A stretch of DNA of 44,166 bases. Source: Verrucomicrobiaceae bacterium. GTDB lineage: Bacteria; Verrucomicrobiota; Verrucomicrobiia; Verrucomicrobiales; Akkermansiaceae. The DNA lies in contig JAIYDP010000035.1 in NCBI GenBank assembly GCA_027487435.1, positions 1 to 44,166 of the forward strand, read 5' to 3'. The notes under the pieces were generated by a model, which saw only the letters and a list, made by a program, of their open reading frames with translations, did no database searches and was not told where the DNA came from. Position numbers and translations under genes: made by a program. Shown here piece after piece: positions 26,795 to 35,582 of the stretch; within the stretch, counting starts at the first letter, position 1; the number at the start of each line of letters is the position of its first letter.

Positions 26795-26869
26795 GAGATC
26801 ACCAAGGCAGATGACCTCAACAAGGTGGGCTACTTGCTTGGAATCTTTGGTAAGTGCCACTTTACGTGA
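26795..26869 (+). pseudogene. Short sulfatase relic
   Basis: In one frame this segment reads ITKADDLNKVGYLLGIFGKC followed by HFT and a stop. It closely follows the conserved sulfatase block of the intact neighbours (for example ADALKEAGYVTGIFGKWHLS at 35971-36040), with the key Trp changed to Cys. The flanking sequence to about 27080 has stops in all frames. I take it as the decayed remains of a second sulfatase copy next to the intact one. The match is short, so chance cannot be fully excluded. Confidence 0.5.
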
Positions 26870-27080
26870 GCTCAAGAAAGAGGTCATGGATACACCAAGC
26901 CCAAATGATTACCAAGGTGTTTCATGATCGTTTTGTCATCGTAGCAGGTTTGTTGATGTTCAGGGTATTGAACTCATGCCATCAAAATGCCATTTCGCAC
27001 CAATAAACGGCTGTTTGAGTCCATCGATAGAGCAGGCTGAAGGTTTTATCCTTATGATGCAACCCAGCCGTTGAAACACT

Positions 27081-27341
27081 ATGCAAATCAAAATCAAGTC
27101 AATCGTTAGCTCTTTGGTTCTTTCGATCATCGCGATCTCAACACTTCCTGAAAATGCTCAAAAGCAAATTGTCGGTGAAGACATCAGGTCGCTCTACGGG
27201 GCGCTCACTGCAATACATCTCTGCAATGATGTTAAGAATATAGAGGGAAAGAATGCCGATTTCGATATAGCAAGGACTAACGGTAAAATCCTCGAAAGGA
27301 CACTTTTCAATATTTTATCTGTGTTTACCATGTTACCCTAG
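27081..27341 (+). CDS. Possible small exported protein, unrecognised
   Basis: This is an 86-codon frame whose start is followed by a plausible signal peptide (two Lys, then SSLVLSIIAIS). The rest has no recognisable motif. There is no clear ribosome site, and the preceding 400 bases look like decayed sequence, so this may be a remnant or a chance frame. It ends 64 bases before the kinase gene start and could be the first gene of that operon. Confidence 0.3.
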   Translation: MQIKIKSIVSSLVLSIIAISTLPENAQKQIVGEDIRSLYGALTAIHLCNDVKNIEGKNADFDIARTNGKILERTLFNILSVFTMLP

Positions 27342-27405
27342 CTTCGTCTTTGTCCACTCATAGAGAGTTTTGCAACGATGCTCCAACCAATTCACCTACC
27401 AAAAG

Positions 27406-28542
27406 ATGCAAACTGAAACTTCTCCAGCACGTGCGAATGCACTGCCTTTGAGCGTTGTTCTTGGGATTTCGTTTGTGGCACCTGTCATACTGTTTTTGGG
27501 CGGTATGATACTTTGTGCGCAGCTTGTGATGGCAGATATCTTGGGGTTCGGCAGTGCATTTGTCTTCACTCTGCCGATCTGGCTTTCCTGGGTTGTTTTT
27601 GCGCCGATGGCGGTTTTGCTCGCCAACAGATTTCCTTTTGCGCGCGCGCATCTGTTTCGAAACGCCGCGATTCATTTTTTGGTATTCATTGCCATTTGTG
27701 TTTTTAATTGGCAGGTCGTGGGGCGCTTGTCAGAGGTCGTTGCCAAAGATTTTCCCTTAGCCAGTCGTGTGCCGCTCGGCGTGAAGCCTCCGCTAGGTGC
27801 GCGAGTTGTTGTTGATTTCCTCACGTATGGCATACTCATCTGCATACGTCTGGCTGTGGATTGGTCGATGCAAGCGAAAGAGCGAGAGAGGCGCGCACTC
27901 ATGGCGGAGACCCATCTCGCTAAGGCACGGCTGTCTGCGCTACGTATGCAACTCCATCCCCATTTTCTCTTCAATGCGCTCAACGGTATTTCGACTTTGG
28001 TTCATACAGATCCTGCGGCAGCAGATGATATGATCGCGAACCTAAGCACGCTGCTGCGACTTTCCTTGGACCGAACGGACGAGCAGGAGATCCCCATCCG
28101 TCGCGAACTGGACTTCCTTCAGTGCTACCTCGCCATCGAGCAAGTTCGCTACGGCGACCGTCTTCGTTTTCAAGCCAAGGTTGATCCTGAAACACTCACG
28201 GCATTTGTTCCCGCGCTTCTTTTACAACCCATCATGGAAAACGCAGTTCGCCATGGTCTTTCACCACAGAGCCAAACGGTGACGATCCACCTTGAGACAT
28301 CGATAAAGGACGGCATGCTTCATCTTGCCGTTAGCGATGATGGCTGCGGCTTGCCGCCTTCTATAGATCTTGCCGCAGAGGCATCGCACGGAATCGGTCT
28401 CAGCAATACGAGGGCGCGTTTGGCGGAGCTCTACGGCGACAAATATTCTCTGGATATCCGAAGCGGCTCGTCCGAGGAATCATCTACTCGCGGCTGCATT
28501 GTCTCCATCACCTTACCCCATCATACTGAAGCCATCTTATGA
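27406..28542 (+). CDS. LytS/YehU-type sensor histidine kinase
   Basis: The protein has 378 residues from the ATG at 27406; an in-frame TTG 12 codons upstream is less likely. Four or so hydrophobic helices (about residues 15-155) form a membrane sensor. Then comes the His_kinase domain with QLHPHFLFNALNG, phospho-acceptor His at about 186, and an ATPase domain with LLQPIMENAVRHGL and DDGCGLPP. This arrangement is the LytS/AlgZ/YehU class, which partners LytTR regulators. Its stop overlaps the next start as ATGA. With the following genes it forms one unit, so it probably senses the substrate or the stress handled by the exporter encoded downstream. Confidence 0.9.
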   Translation: MQTETSPARANALPLSVVLGISFVAPVILFLGGMILCAQLVMADILGFGSAFVFTLPIWLSWVVFAPMAVLLANRFPFARAHLFRNAAIHFLVFIAICVFNWQVVGRLSEVVAKDFPLASRVPLGVKPPLGARVVVDFLTYGILICIRLAVDWSMQAKERERRALMAETHLAKARLSALRMQLHPHFLFNALNGISTLVHTDPAAADDMIANLSTLLRLSLDRTDEQEIPIRRELDFLQCYLAIEQVRYGDRLRFQAKVDPETLTAFVPALLLQPIMENAVRHGLSPQSQTVTIHLETSIKDGMLHLAVSDDGCGLPPSIDLAAEASHGIGLSNTRARLAELYGDKYSLDIRSGSSEESSTRGCIVSITLPHHTEAIL

Positions 28543-29303
28543 AAATTAAAGCAATCATTGTCGATGACGAACCACTTGCCAGACAGCGGCTGCGCCTGTT
28601 GTTGGCCGCCGAGGCTGATGTGGAGATTTGCGCCGAATGCGAAAATGGAATCAGTGCCGTCGAGGCGGTGAGTCAGTTCATACCTGATTTGATGTTTCTC
28701 GATGTGCAAATGCCTGAATTGGATGGCTTCGGAGTGATTGAGAGAGTTCCACCGGAGCGAATGCCCATTGTTGTTTTCACTACCGCCTTTGAGCAGCACG
28801 CGATTCGTGCGTTTGACGCACACGCATTGGACTACCTCTTAAAGCCCTTTAAAGTGGCGCGTTTTCACGATGCCCTCGTCAGGGTAAGAGAGTATCTTTC
28901 CAATCGCCGTGCCGGCACTGCGGCTAAGGATGCGATCATGGAATTGATCCAACAACGTTCCGATCAGCGCAGCTATCTTACTCGAATTTCTGTCAAAATC
29001 GATGATCGACTTGTCTTCATCAAGGTGTCGGATATCGATGTGATTGAAGCGGCAGGAAAGTATGTGGTGATCCATGCGGGAAAACAAAACCACATCCTGC
29101 GCCAGTCCCTAGCAGGATTGGAGGAACAGCTCGACCCGACAAAGTTTCTTCGGATCAGTCGTTCGGTCATGGTGAATCTCGATTGCATCAAGGAGCTACA
29201 ACCTATGTTCAAGGGGGAATACGTCGTGATTCTTGAGTGCGGTCGATCATTCGCCATGACGCGCGGACTCAAGGAGGTGGAACAATTACTCAAATTCTCA
29301 TGA
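28539..29303 (+). CDS. LytTR-family response regulator
   Basis: The protein has 254 residues. The receiver domain shows the acidic pair in VDDEP, phospho-acceptor Asp55 (LMFLDVQMPELDG), a Thr in FTTAF and Lys102 in YLLKPF. The C-terminal LytTR DNA-binding domain spans about 150-254 (YLTRISVKIDDRLVFI, FLRISRSVMVNLDCI). It is the cognate partner of the kinase encoded just upstream, with ATGA overlaps on both sides. It would bind direct-repeat sites upstream of its targets, probably including its own operon; no such repeats were recognised upstream of 27406. Confidence 0.92.
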   Translation: MKIKAIIVDDEPLARQRLRLLLAAEADVEICAECENGISAVEAVSQFIPDLMFLDVQMPELDGFGVIERVPPERMPIVVFTTAFEQHAIRAFDAHALDYLLKPFKVARFHDALVRVREYLSNRRAGTAAKDAIMELIQQRSDQRSYLTRISVKIDDRLVFIKVSDIDVIEAAGKYVVIHAGKQNHILRQSLAGLEEQLDPTKFLRISRSVMVNLDCIKELQPMFKGEYVVILECGRSFAMTRGLKEVEQLLKFS

Positions 29304-30664
29304 AGGCGATTTTACCAATCATAGGCACAGTGTTTCTGCTATCAGGGTGCTCCCTTGATCCTCAGATGTGGCGCTCTAGCATGCCCGTTGCGTCTCACTT
29401 TTCTGAAGCTAGTCCATCTGGAGAGTCTGACGCTGCTAACATTCCTTGGCGGAAATTTTTCATAGAAACGCGTCTCCGCAAGCTGATCGAACTTTCGTTA
29501 GAGAACAACCGTGACCTTCGGATGGCTACACTCAATGTGGAAAAAAGTCGTGCCAACTATGGAATTACCTCTTCTGCCTTATACCCTGATGTCTCTGCAC
29601 AAGGCTCCGCTACAAGACAGCAGTCCAATGGTAGGGCATCGGAAAACTGGAGTGCAAGCCTTGCATCTACTTCATACGAAGTCGATCTTTTCGGTCGTGT
29701 CCGTAGTCTGAACCGTCAAGCATTGGAACGATTCTTCGCTACGGCAGAAGCCCAACGTGCGGCGAAAATTTCACTGATTGCTGAAGTCGCATCCAAGTAT
29801 TATGCGACCCGACTTGCAGAGGAGCAAATCGCCGTTTCCCGCCAGACACTGCAAACAGTGCAACGCTCCTACGATCTCAATAAAGCTCGCAGGGATGCGG
29901 GTGAGAGCAATGAGTTGGATTTACGCACCGCAGAAAGTCAGGTCGAGACCGCCCGCATCAATGTGTTGACCTATGAGCGGGATCTTGCACGAGGGAACAA
30001 TGCGCTAGTTTTATTGATCGGGTGTTCGCTGCCCGATGCACTACCTCCGGCAAAAGATTTTTCTAGTTCAGGGCTGGTTTCCGCGATCTCTTCGGGGATG
30101 CCTTCTGACCTGATTCGTAATCGCCCAGACATTCTTCAAGCAGAACACAATCTTCGTGCGTCTAATGCAAATATCGGCGCAGCGCGGGCAGCATTTTTCC
30201 CATCGATTTCTCTAACAGGATCAGCGGGAGTCACCTCAGCGGAGTTTTCCACTCTGTTAGGAGGGGGGACCAACGCATGGAGTTTTACGCCTCAAGTTCA
30301 TGTTCCGATTTTTAATGCGGGTAGGAACCGCGCCAATCTTCATTCCGCAGAAACGGAGAATCAGATCGAATTAGCAAACTATGAGAAATCGATTCAAATG
30401 GGCTTCCGCGAGGTGTCTGATGCTCTAGTGGATGCCGCTAGCTTTGACCGCCAGATTCCTGTCAGCGAATCACTGGTGGAGACACAGTCTGCCCGCTTCA
30501 AGTTGGCTGACGAGCGTTTTCTCCAAGGCGAATCTCCATACCTTGACGTTCTCACGGCACAGCAAGATTTGTTTAGCGCGAAACTGAGACTTCTTAGTTT
30601 GAAGTATCAAAGCCTTAACTCTCGCATATCACTCTACAAGTCGCTTGGAGGCGGCTGGAAATAG
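29300..30664 (+). CDS. TolC/NodT-type outer-membrane efflux lipoprotein
   Basis: The protein has 454 residues from the ATG at 29300, which overlaps the regulator stop (ATGA) and begins a lipoprotein signal with lipobox LLSGC (Cys17). Earlier in-frame codons lie inside the regulator gene. Two repeats of the outer-membrane efflux family are visible (SLENNRDLRMATLNVEKSRA; LIRNRPDILQAEHNLRASNA). It would form the outer-membrane channel of a tripartite exporter with the adaptor and MacB-like pump encoded downstream. Confidence 0.92.
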   Translation: MKAILPIIGTVFLLSGCSLDPQMWRSSMPVASHFSEASPSGESDAANIPWRKFFIETRLRKLIELSLENNRDLRMATLNVEKSRANYGITSSALYPDVSAQGSATRQQSNGRASENWSASLASTSYEVDLFGRVRSLNRQALERFFATAEAQRAAKISLIAEVASKYYATRLAEEQIAVSRQTLQTVQRSYDLNKARRDAGESNELDLRTAESQVETARINVLTYERDLARGNNALVLLIGCSLPDALPPAKDFSSSGLVSAISSGMPSDLIRNRPDILQAEHNLRASNANIGAARAAFFPSISLTGSAGVTSAEFSTLLGGGTNAWSFTPQVHVPIFNAGRNRANLHSAETENQIELANYEKSIQMGFREVSDALVDAASFDRQIPVSESLVETQSARFKLADERFLQGESPYLDVLTAQQDLFSAKLRLLSLKYQSLNSRISLYKSLGGGWK

Positions 30665-30673
30665 ATTACCATC

Positions 30674-31810
30674 ATGAAATTTTTTCTAACAATTCCCATT
30701 TTGCTGCTCCTATCGGCCTGTAAAAAATCATCAGGTGATGGGCCTAACTACGCGACCGCCTATGTCAAACAGAGCAACATCACTCGGCATGTCACAGCCA
30801 GCGGCACGTTAGGTGCCGTTGTGAGCGTGGACATAGGCAGTCAAGTGAGCGGTAGTATCGTGGCTCTCCATGTGGATTTTAATTCGCCAGTAAAAGAGGG
30901 CGATGTCATAGCGGAGATCGACTCAAGAGTTTATGAAGCAAATCTCCGTCAGAGCGAGGGTGAGCTAGCGAGTGCCATGGCTGATGTCGCTCTGAAAAAG
31001 CAGAACCTTGCACGGAAGACGGTGCTGACTCCCAGTGGCGCGGCGTCCCAATTTGATCTGGATCAGGCTACGGCTCAACTCGCCCAAGCGGAAGCCACCG
31101 TGAGCATCAAACAAGCGATCGTTGATGGGGCTCGGGCAAATGTGGGCTTTTGCAAAATCATTGCCCCTGTCAATGGCATCGTGATTGCCCGCAAGGTCGA
31201 TGTGGGACAAACACTCATCGCCGCCATGAGCACGCCAGTTCTTTTTACGATCGCGCAGGATATCACCCGGATGAATATCAATGTTTCCATTTCGGAAGCG
31301 GACATTGGCCAGGTAAAAGAATCGCAGCACGTTGATTTTACCGTGGATGCATATCCTGACGAAACCTTTCAAGGCACCGTGGCGCAAGTGCGTAAATCAC
31401 CCACCACTACTCAAAATGTCGTCACCTACGAGACAATTGTCGCGGTAGAGAATCCAGATCAGAAGCTTTTCCCTGGAATGACGGCAGATGTATCCATCCG
31501 CGTTGCTCAGAGAGACAAAGTTCTAACAGTTCCAAATGCCGCCCTACGCTACTCCCCGCCAGAAGGTGCCACGTTCGCGGAGACTCCACCGAAGGAATTT
31601 GGGGGAAGCCAGCGGCTCATCTATTTGCTGGATCAAGATTCGACCACGCTCCGTCCGCTGCTTGTGCGTGCAGGGATTTCGGATGGATTGGTCACAGAGA
31701 TTGTCGAAGGTTTAGATGGAGATGATGCCGTAGTCATTTCCACACGAAAGACAAAGCAAGCAGGTGGCTCTGTATTTCCGCCGAGGCCACCAGCAGCATC
31801 GCCGCAATGA
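30674..31810 (+). CDS. MacA-like periplasmic adaptor (membrane fusion lipoprotein)
   Basis: The protein has 378 residues with a lipobox at LLSAC (Cys16). It shows a biotinyl-lipoyl half (VDIGSQVSGSIVALHVDFN), a coiled-coil hairpin (about 85-145, rich in Ala/Gln/Leu), the second lipoyl half (KIIAPVNGIVIARKVDVGQT) and a beta-barrel (VDFTVDAYPDETFQGTV). This order is that of MacA/HlyD adaptors, which bridge an inner-membrane pump and TolC. It starts nine bases after the TolC-like gene, and its stop overlaps the ATPase start. Confidence 0.92.
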   Translation: MKFFLTIPILLLLSACKKSSGDGPNYATAYVKQSNITRHVTASGTLGAVVSVDIGSQVSGSIVALHVDFNSPVKEGDVIAEIDSRVYEANLRQSEGELASAMADVALKKQNLARKTVLTPSGAASQFDLDQATAQLAQAEATVSIKQAIVDGARANVGFCKIIAPVNGIVIARKVDVGQTLIAAMSTPVLFTIAQDITRMNINVSISEADIGQVKESQHVDFTVDAYPDETFQGTVAQVRKSPTTTQNVVTYETIVAVENPDQKLFPGMTADVSIRVAQRDKVLTVPNAALRYSPPEGATFAETPPKEFGGSQRLIYLLDQDSTTLRPLLVRAGISDGLVTEIVEGLDGDDAVVISTRKTKQAGGSVFPPRPPAASPQ

Positions 31811-32583
31811 AAACGCCAGCAGAAACATCGATCATCCGGCTCAGCGACCTATCCAAAACCTATACGTCTGGCGATGTGAAGGTGATGGCCGTTCGTGGAC
31901 TTACTTTGAGCATTCAGCGTGGAGACTTTGTGGCTGTGATGGGATCGAGTGGATCCGGGAAATCCACATTGATGAACACGCTCGGTTGCCTCGATCAACC
32001 TACCAGCGGATCGTACTACCTCGATGGAATACCTGTGGCTGGTCTCGACCGAAAGCAACTTGCGACGATCAGAAATCAGAAAATTGGTTTCGTGTTTCAA
32101 AATTTTAACCTACTCGCCCGAACCACTGCGATGGAAAATGTCGAACTGCCCATGCTCTATGCTGTGCCTACGAATTCGAGACGTGAGCGTCGTAAGCGTG
32201 CGAAAAAAAAAAAAAAAAAAGTCGGTCTCAGCGCACGTGCCGACCATCATCCAAGCCAACTCTCAGGTGGCCAACAGCAGCGTGTGGCCATCGCTCGCGC
32301 GCTGGTGAATCAACCGGAACTTGTCTTAGCCGACGAGCCAACAGGAAATCTCGATACCCGAACGAGCATCGAGATCATGGGGCTTTTTCAAGAACTCAAT
32401 GATGCCGGTATTACACTAGTGATGGTCACCCACGAACTTGATATCGCTTCCTATTGCAAGCGCATCATCGTCATGCGTGATGGTCGGATCATTAGCGATA
32501 ACATAAACACCAACCGTCGTTCAGCGGTGGATGAACTCACCGCACTCAACCACGCTGAAAGCGAAGCCATGCTCACCTCATGA
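31807..32583 (+). CDS. MacB/LolD-like ABC transporter ATPase
   Basis: The protein has 258 residues. Walker A is GSSGSGKST (about 47-55), the Q-loop is FVFQNFN, the signature is LSGGQQQRVAIARAL (152 on) and Walker B is LVLADEPTGNLD. ATPase and permease are separate genes here, unlike E. coli MacB, where they are fused. Residues 133-138 are six consecutive Lys encoded by a run of 18 A. The spacing from ERRKRA to VGLSARADHHP equals that of normal family members, so the tract replaces ordinary helix sequence without shifting length. It overlaps both neighbours as ATGA. Confidence 0.9.
   Translation: MKTPAETSIIRLSDLSKTYTSGDVKVMAVRGLTLSIQRGDFVAVMGSSGSGKSTLMNTLGCLDQPTSGSYYLDGIPVAGLDRKQLATIRNQKIGFVFQNFNLLARTTAMENVELPMLYAVPTNSRRERRKRAKKKKKKVGLSARADHHPSQLSGGQQQRVAIARALVNQPELVLADEPTGNLDTRTSIEIMGLFQELNDAGITLVMVTHELDIASYCKRIIVMRDGRIISDNINTNRRSAVDELTALNHAESEAMLTS
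32203..32220 (+). repeat. A18 homopolymer inside the ATPase gene
   Basis: Eighteen consecutive A lie in frame in the ATPase coding sequence (Lys codons 133-138). Such tracts slip easily during replication and transcription. A one- or two-base change would cut the protein before its ABC signature and Walker B. It could equally be a length miscall in the assembly. Confidence 0.9.
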
Positions 32584-33824
32584 TCCACCTTCCCTCCATC
32601 TTTCTCGGACGCTTGTTGCAGACCTTGTTTATCGCCCTACGCGCGCTACGGCGTAACAAACTCCGCTCTGGGCTAACCGCCCTTGGCATCATCATCGGTG
32701 TGGCAGCCGTTGTCTCCATGGTTTCTGTAGGAAACGGCGCACAGGTGAGCATCACCAAGCAAGTCTCCGCACTTGGCGAAAATCTTCTAACTGTTTTTGC
32801 GGCGAGCAAGCAATCCGGTGGTGTGAATGCAGGTCAAGGCAGTGCGAGCACCATCACGATCGCCGATGCCTTAGCCATCGGACGCGAAGTGCCCGACGTC
32901 ATGGCGATCAGCCCCGAGGTTTCAACTTCCGCGCAAGCCCTAGCGAATGGCCGCAACTGGTCAACAACCATTTTCGGTTCTTCCCCCGAATACCTCATGA
33001 TTCGCGATTGGAAGCTGATTTCAGGTTCGATGTTTAGCGATCGAGAAGTCCGAGGCTCTCTGCCCGTTGCGGTGATCGGATCTAAGACTGCGCTGGAGCT
33101 ATTTGGCCCCATCGATCCCATAGGAAAAAGTGTGCGCATCAACAACATCCCGTTTACGATTATTGGTGCATTGGAATCAAAGGGGGCAGGCATGGGCGGA
33201 CAAAATCAAGATGACCGACTCATCATCCCTTATACCACAGCCATGAAACGTATCACCGGAGACCGCTACCTACGCTCCGTAAACATCCGCGTTGGCAGTT
33301 CTGAGCGAATGGATTCCGCGCAGGAAGAAATCACTGCCCTTCTTCGCCAGCGACATGGCTTGTCAACGGAAGAATCTAACGATTTTGATATCTTCAATCA
33401 GAAAGATGTAGCGGATACGGTAAGCTCAGTTACTGGCGTAGTGAAGCTACTGCTCGGAGCCATTTCTAGCCTATCGCTCATCGTTGGTGGCATTGGCATC
33501 ATGAACATCATGCTCGTAAGTGTGACGGAGCGCACTCGTGAAATCGGCATCCGCATGGCAGTGGGCGCTCGGCCTGGCGCGATTCAACTGCAATTCCTCA
33601 TCGAGGCAGTGACGCTGAGCATCCTTGGTGGCATCATGGGGATTGTACTAGGAGTCGCAACGTCCAAGTTTGTCGGTATGGTATCCACGTTTGAAGCTAT
33701 CGTGACTGCGGACTCGATCATTCTTGCCTTCGGTGTCAGCTTTGCCATCGGAGTTTTTTTCGGCTACTACCCTGCGAGAAAAGCTGCTGCACTCGATCCG
33801 ATCGATGCACTACGCTACGAGTAA
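32580..33824 (+). CDS. MacB-like ABC transporter permease (FtsX domain)
   Basis: The protein has 414 residues. The first transmembrane helix lies at about 30-50 (LTALGIIIGVAAVVSMVSVGNG is the standard start of the MacB periplasmic-core family). A large periplasmic domain follows to about 280, then three helices of an FtsX domain (GGIGIMNIMLVSVTERTREIG, the conserved signature; GIVLGVATSKF; GVFFGYYPARKAAALDPIDALRYE). It has four spans, as in MacB-type mechanotransmission pumps, which drive substrates from the periplasm through TolC. It overlaps the ATPase gene as ATGA. Confidence 0.93.
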   Translation: MIHLPSIFLGRLLQTLFIALRALRRNKLRSGLTALGIIIGVAAVVSMVSVGNGAQVSITKQVSALGENLLTVFAASKQSGGVNAGQGSASTITIADALAIGREVPDVMAISPEVSTSAQALANGRNWSTTIFGSSPEYLMIRDWKLISGSMFSDREVRGSLPVAVIGSKTALELFGPIDPIGKSVRINNIPFTIIGALESKGAGMGGQNQDDRLIIPYTTAMKRITGDRYLRSVNIRVGSSERMDSAQEEITALLRQRHGLSTEESNDFDIFNQKDVADTVSSVTGVVKLLLGAISSLSLIVGGIGIMNIMLVSVTERTREIGIRMAVGARPGAIQLQFLIEAVTLSILGGIMGIVLGVATSKFVGMVSTFEAIVTADSIILAFGVSFAIGVFFGYYPARKAAALDPIDALRYE

Positions 33825-33855
33825 ATTCATCCTAGAAAACCTAACGAACACCCTG

Positions 33856-35454
33856 ATGCATACCGACACTAGCACCACCAAAACGATGTTGTTCGTGTTG
33901 ATCATCGTGCTATTTGGATGGTGGCTTGTGACGAAACTTGGCCTGATTCCCGATGCCAAACGAGCTTCCTTAGATCTAACGAAATCGGAGAATCTATCGG
34001 CGATGAATCGTCCCGATCAGACTAGCCAAGCCATGGATCAATTCGCCGATGGCACGACGGTGGAATCATTTGAAAGTCTGAATCCCAATGAAGTGATTTT
34101 GCGTTTTCCCTCGGATGCGAAATTCGCGTCATTTCTGCTTAGCCTGTCCGATAGCAATGTCACACTTTTCGCGAGCCTTGAGCGCTTGAGGGCAGTTCGG
34201 ATCGGCTACGAGGATAGGGAGGCACTCGAACAATTGTTGATCAGCGAGAATATCACCATCTATGACTCGATCTCCCGTTTTCCACAGCGTGGACGGGAAC
34301 GGAGTTCGGATCAAGAGGGGCTTGTCGGATTTGGTGATAGCCTTTTGACTTGGTCGGGAGTTCAAGTGGATCATTCATCATGGGGTAGGGGAGTGAAAGT
34401 GGCGGTTCTTGATTCAGGAATCGTTCCGCATGAAAACCTGCCAAGCTATGTTCGGTCTGTCGAAATTCATCCGTTCCCTGAAGATCTCGGTCAGATCAAT
34501 GGCCATGGCACGGCGGTTGCCTCATTGATCGTAGGTATGAGAGATATGGCGCCGGGTATCGCTCCTTCTGCTGAGCTGATTTCCGTTCGCGTGAGTGATG
34601 ACAATGGACTCGCTGATTCCTTTGCCATTGCGGAAGGCATTCTCGCGGCTGTCGATGAAGGTGCAGATTTGATCAACATTTCGATGGGAACCGAGGAAGA
34701 CAATCCTCTCATTCGGGAGGCTGTTTTGTATGCGCAGGGCAAACAGAAAGTCATCATTGCATCTTCCGGGAACTCCCACGGAGCTGAAGCGAATTATCCC
34801 GCGGCCTATCCCGGTGTGATCAGTGTGGGTTCTGTGGATGCCCTTGGTGAGCACCTCGATTTTGCGAATCACGGAAAATCCCTATCGCTTACGGCTCCAG
34901 GATGTGCCGTCAATGCAGCTTGGCCGGGAAACCAATACATCCGCATGAGTGGGACTTCGGTCAGTGCTCCCATCGTCACAGCTGCGATCGCCGCAACCAT
35001 GTCTAACGGAAATGGCAGAAGGCTCACGGCCATCGAGGCAGCGGAAATGGTAATCAAGTATGCTGATGAAGCCGGTATTCCCGGCCCAGATACTCAGTAT
35101 GGTTTTGGAATAGTGAATCTGAGAAGGGTGATGACTCGCGACCAAAACGGCATCATGGATGTCGCCATCACCGATCAACGAATCATCCATTCCGCCACAG
35201 GGCATACGATTCAGGTGGCCATTCAAAATCGAGGTACGGAGATCCTCGCCAATACCCTTGTGAAAGTCTCGGCGCTAGGTCGCAACTGGGACTTTAATGC
35301 TGCCATTCTTGCTCCCTGTAGCATACAGTCTTTCAGCGTGCCAATCAGCCTAGATCGAAACTCCGTGAATGTCCGCTCTGCGATTTACTCTGCTTATTCG
35401 AACAGAGACATAACGCCGGAAAACAATCGTCGAAGCGAAACATTTCAACAGTAG
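33856..35454 (+). CDS. Membrane-anchored subtilisin-like (S8) protease with C-terminal CARDB-like domain
   Basis: The protein has 532 residues from the ATG at 33856, 31 bases after the permease gene; upstream in-frame codons fall inside that gene. A hydrophobic helix (about 12-30) is an anchor or uncleaved signal. Residues about 70-160 look like an I9-type propeptide. The catalytic triad is visible: Asp186 (VAVLDSG), His217 (NGHGTAVAS), Ser368 (GTSVSAP), with the oxyanion Asn in ASSGNSHG. Residues about 440-532 are a beta-rich CARDB-like tail. Its position at the end of a LytSR-exporter operon suggests that it processes an exported peptide, or degrades whatever triggers the system; neither is shown by sequence. 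Confidence 0.85.
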   Translation: MHTDTSTTKTMLFVLIIVLFGWWLVTKLGLIPDAKRASLDLTKSENLSAMNRPDQTSQAMDQFADGTTVESFESLNPNEVILRFPSDAKFASFLLSLSDSNVTLFASLERLRAVRIGYEDREALEQLLISENITIYDSISRFPQRGRERSSDQEGLVGFGDSLLTWSGVQVDHSSWGRGVKVAVLDSGIVPHENLPSYVRSVEIHPFPEDLGQINGHGTAVASLIVGMRDMAPGIAPSAELISVRVSDDNGLADSFAIAEGILAAVDEGADLINISMGTEEDNPLIREAVLYAQGKQKVIIASSGNSHGAEANYPAAYPGVISVGSVDALGEHLDFANHGKSLSLTAPGCAVNAAWPGNQYIRMSGTSVSAPIVTAAIAATMSNGNGRRLTAIEAAEMVIKYADEAGIPGPDTQYGFGIVNLRRVMTRDQNGIMDVAITDQRIIHSATGHTIQVAIQNRGTEILANTLVKVSALGRNWDFNAAILAPCSIQSFSVPISLDRNSVNVRSAIYSAYSNRDITPENNRRSETFQQ

Positions 35455-35582
35455 CTTGCTTCTCATTGTTCCAAACGCCGGGTCATTCGTCAGGACTAGG
35501 TTTCCTTCGCAGCGATTCATTTGGTTCGTTGAGCACAAAAAGAAAGATTGATTTCGTCCATTTTCAAATCATGATCACTCAA

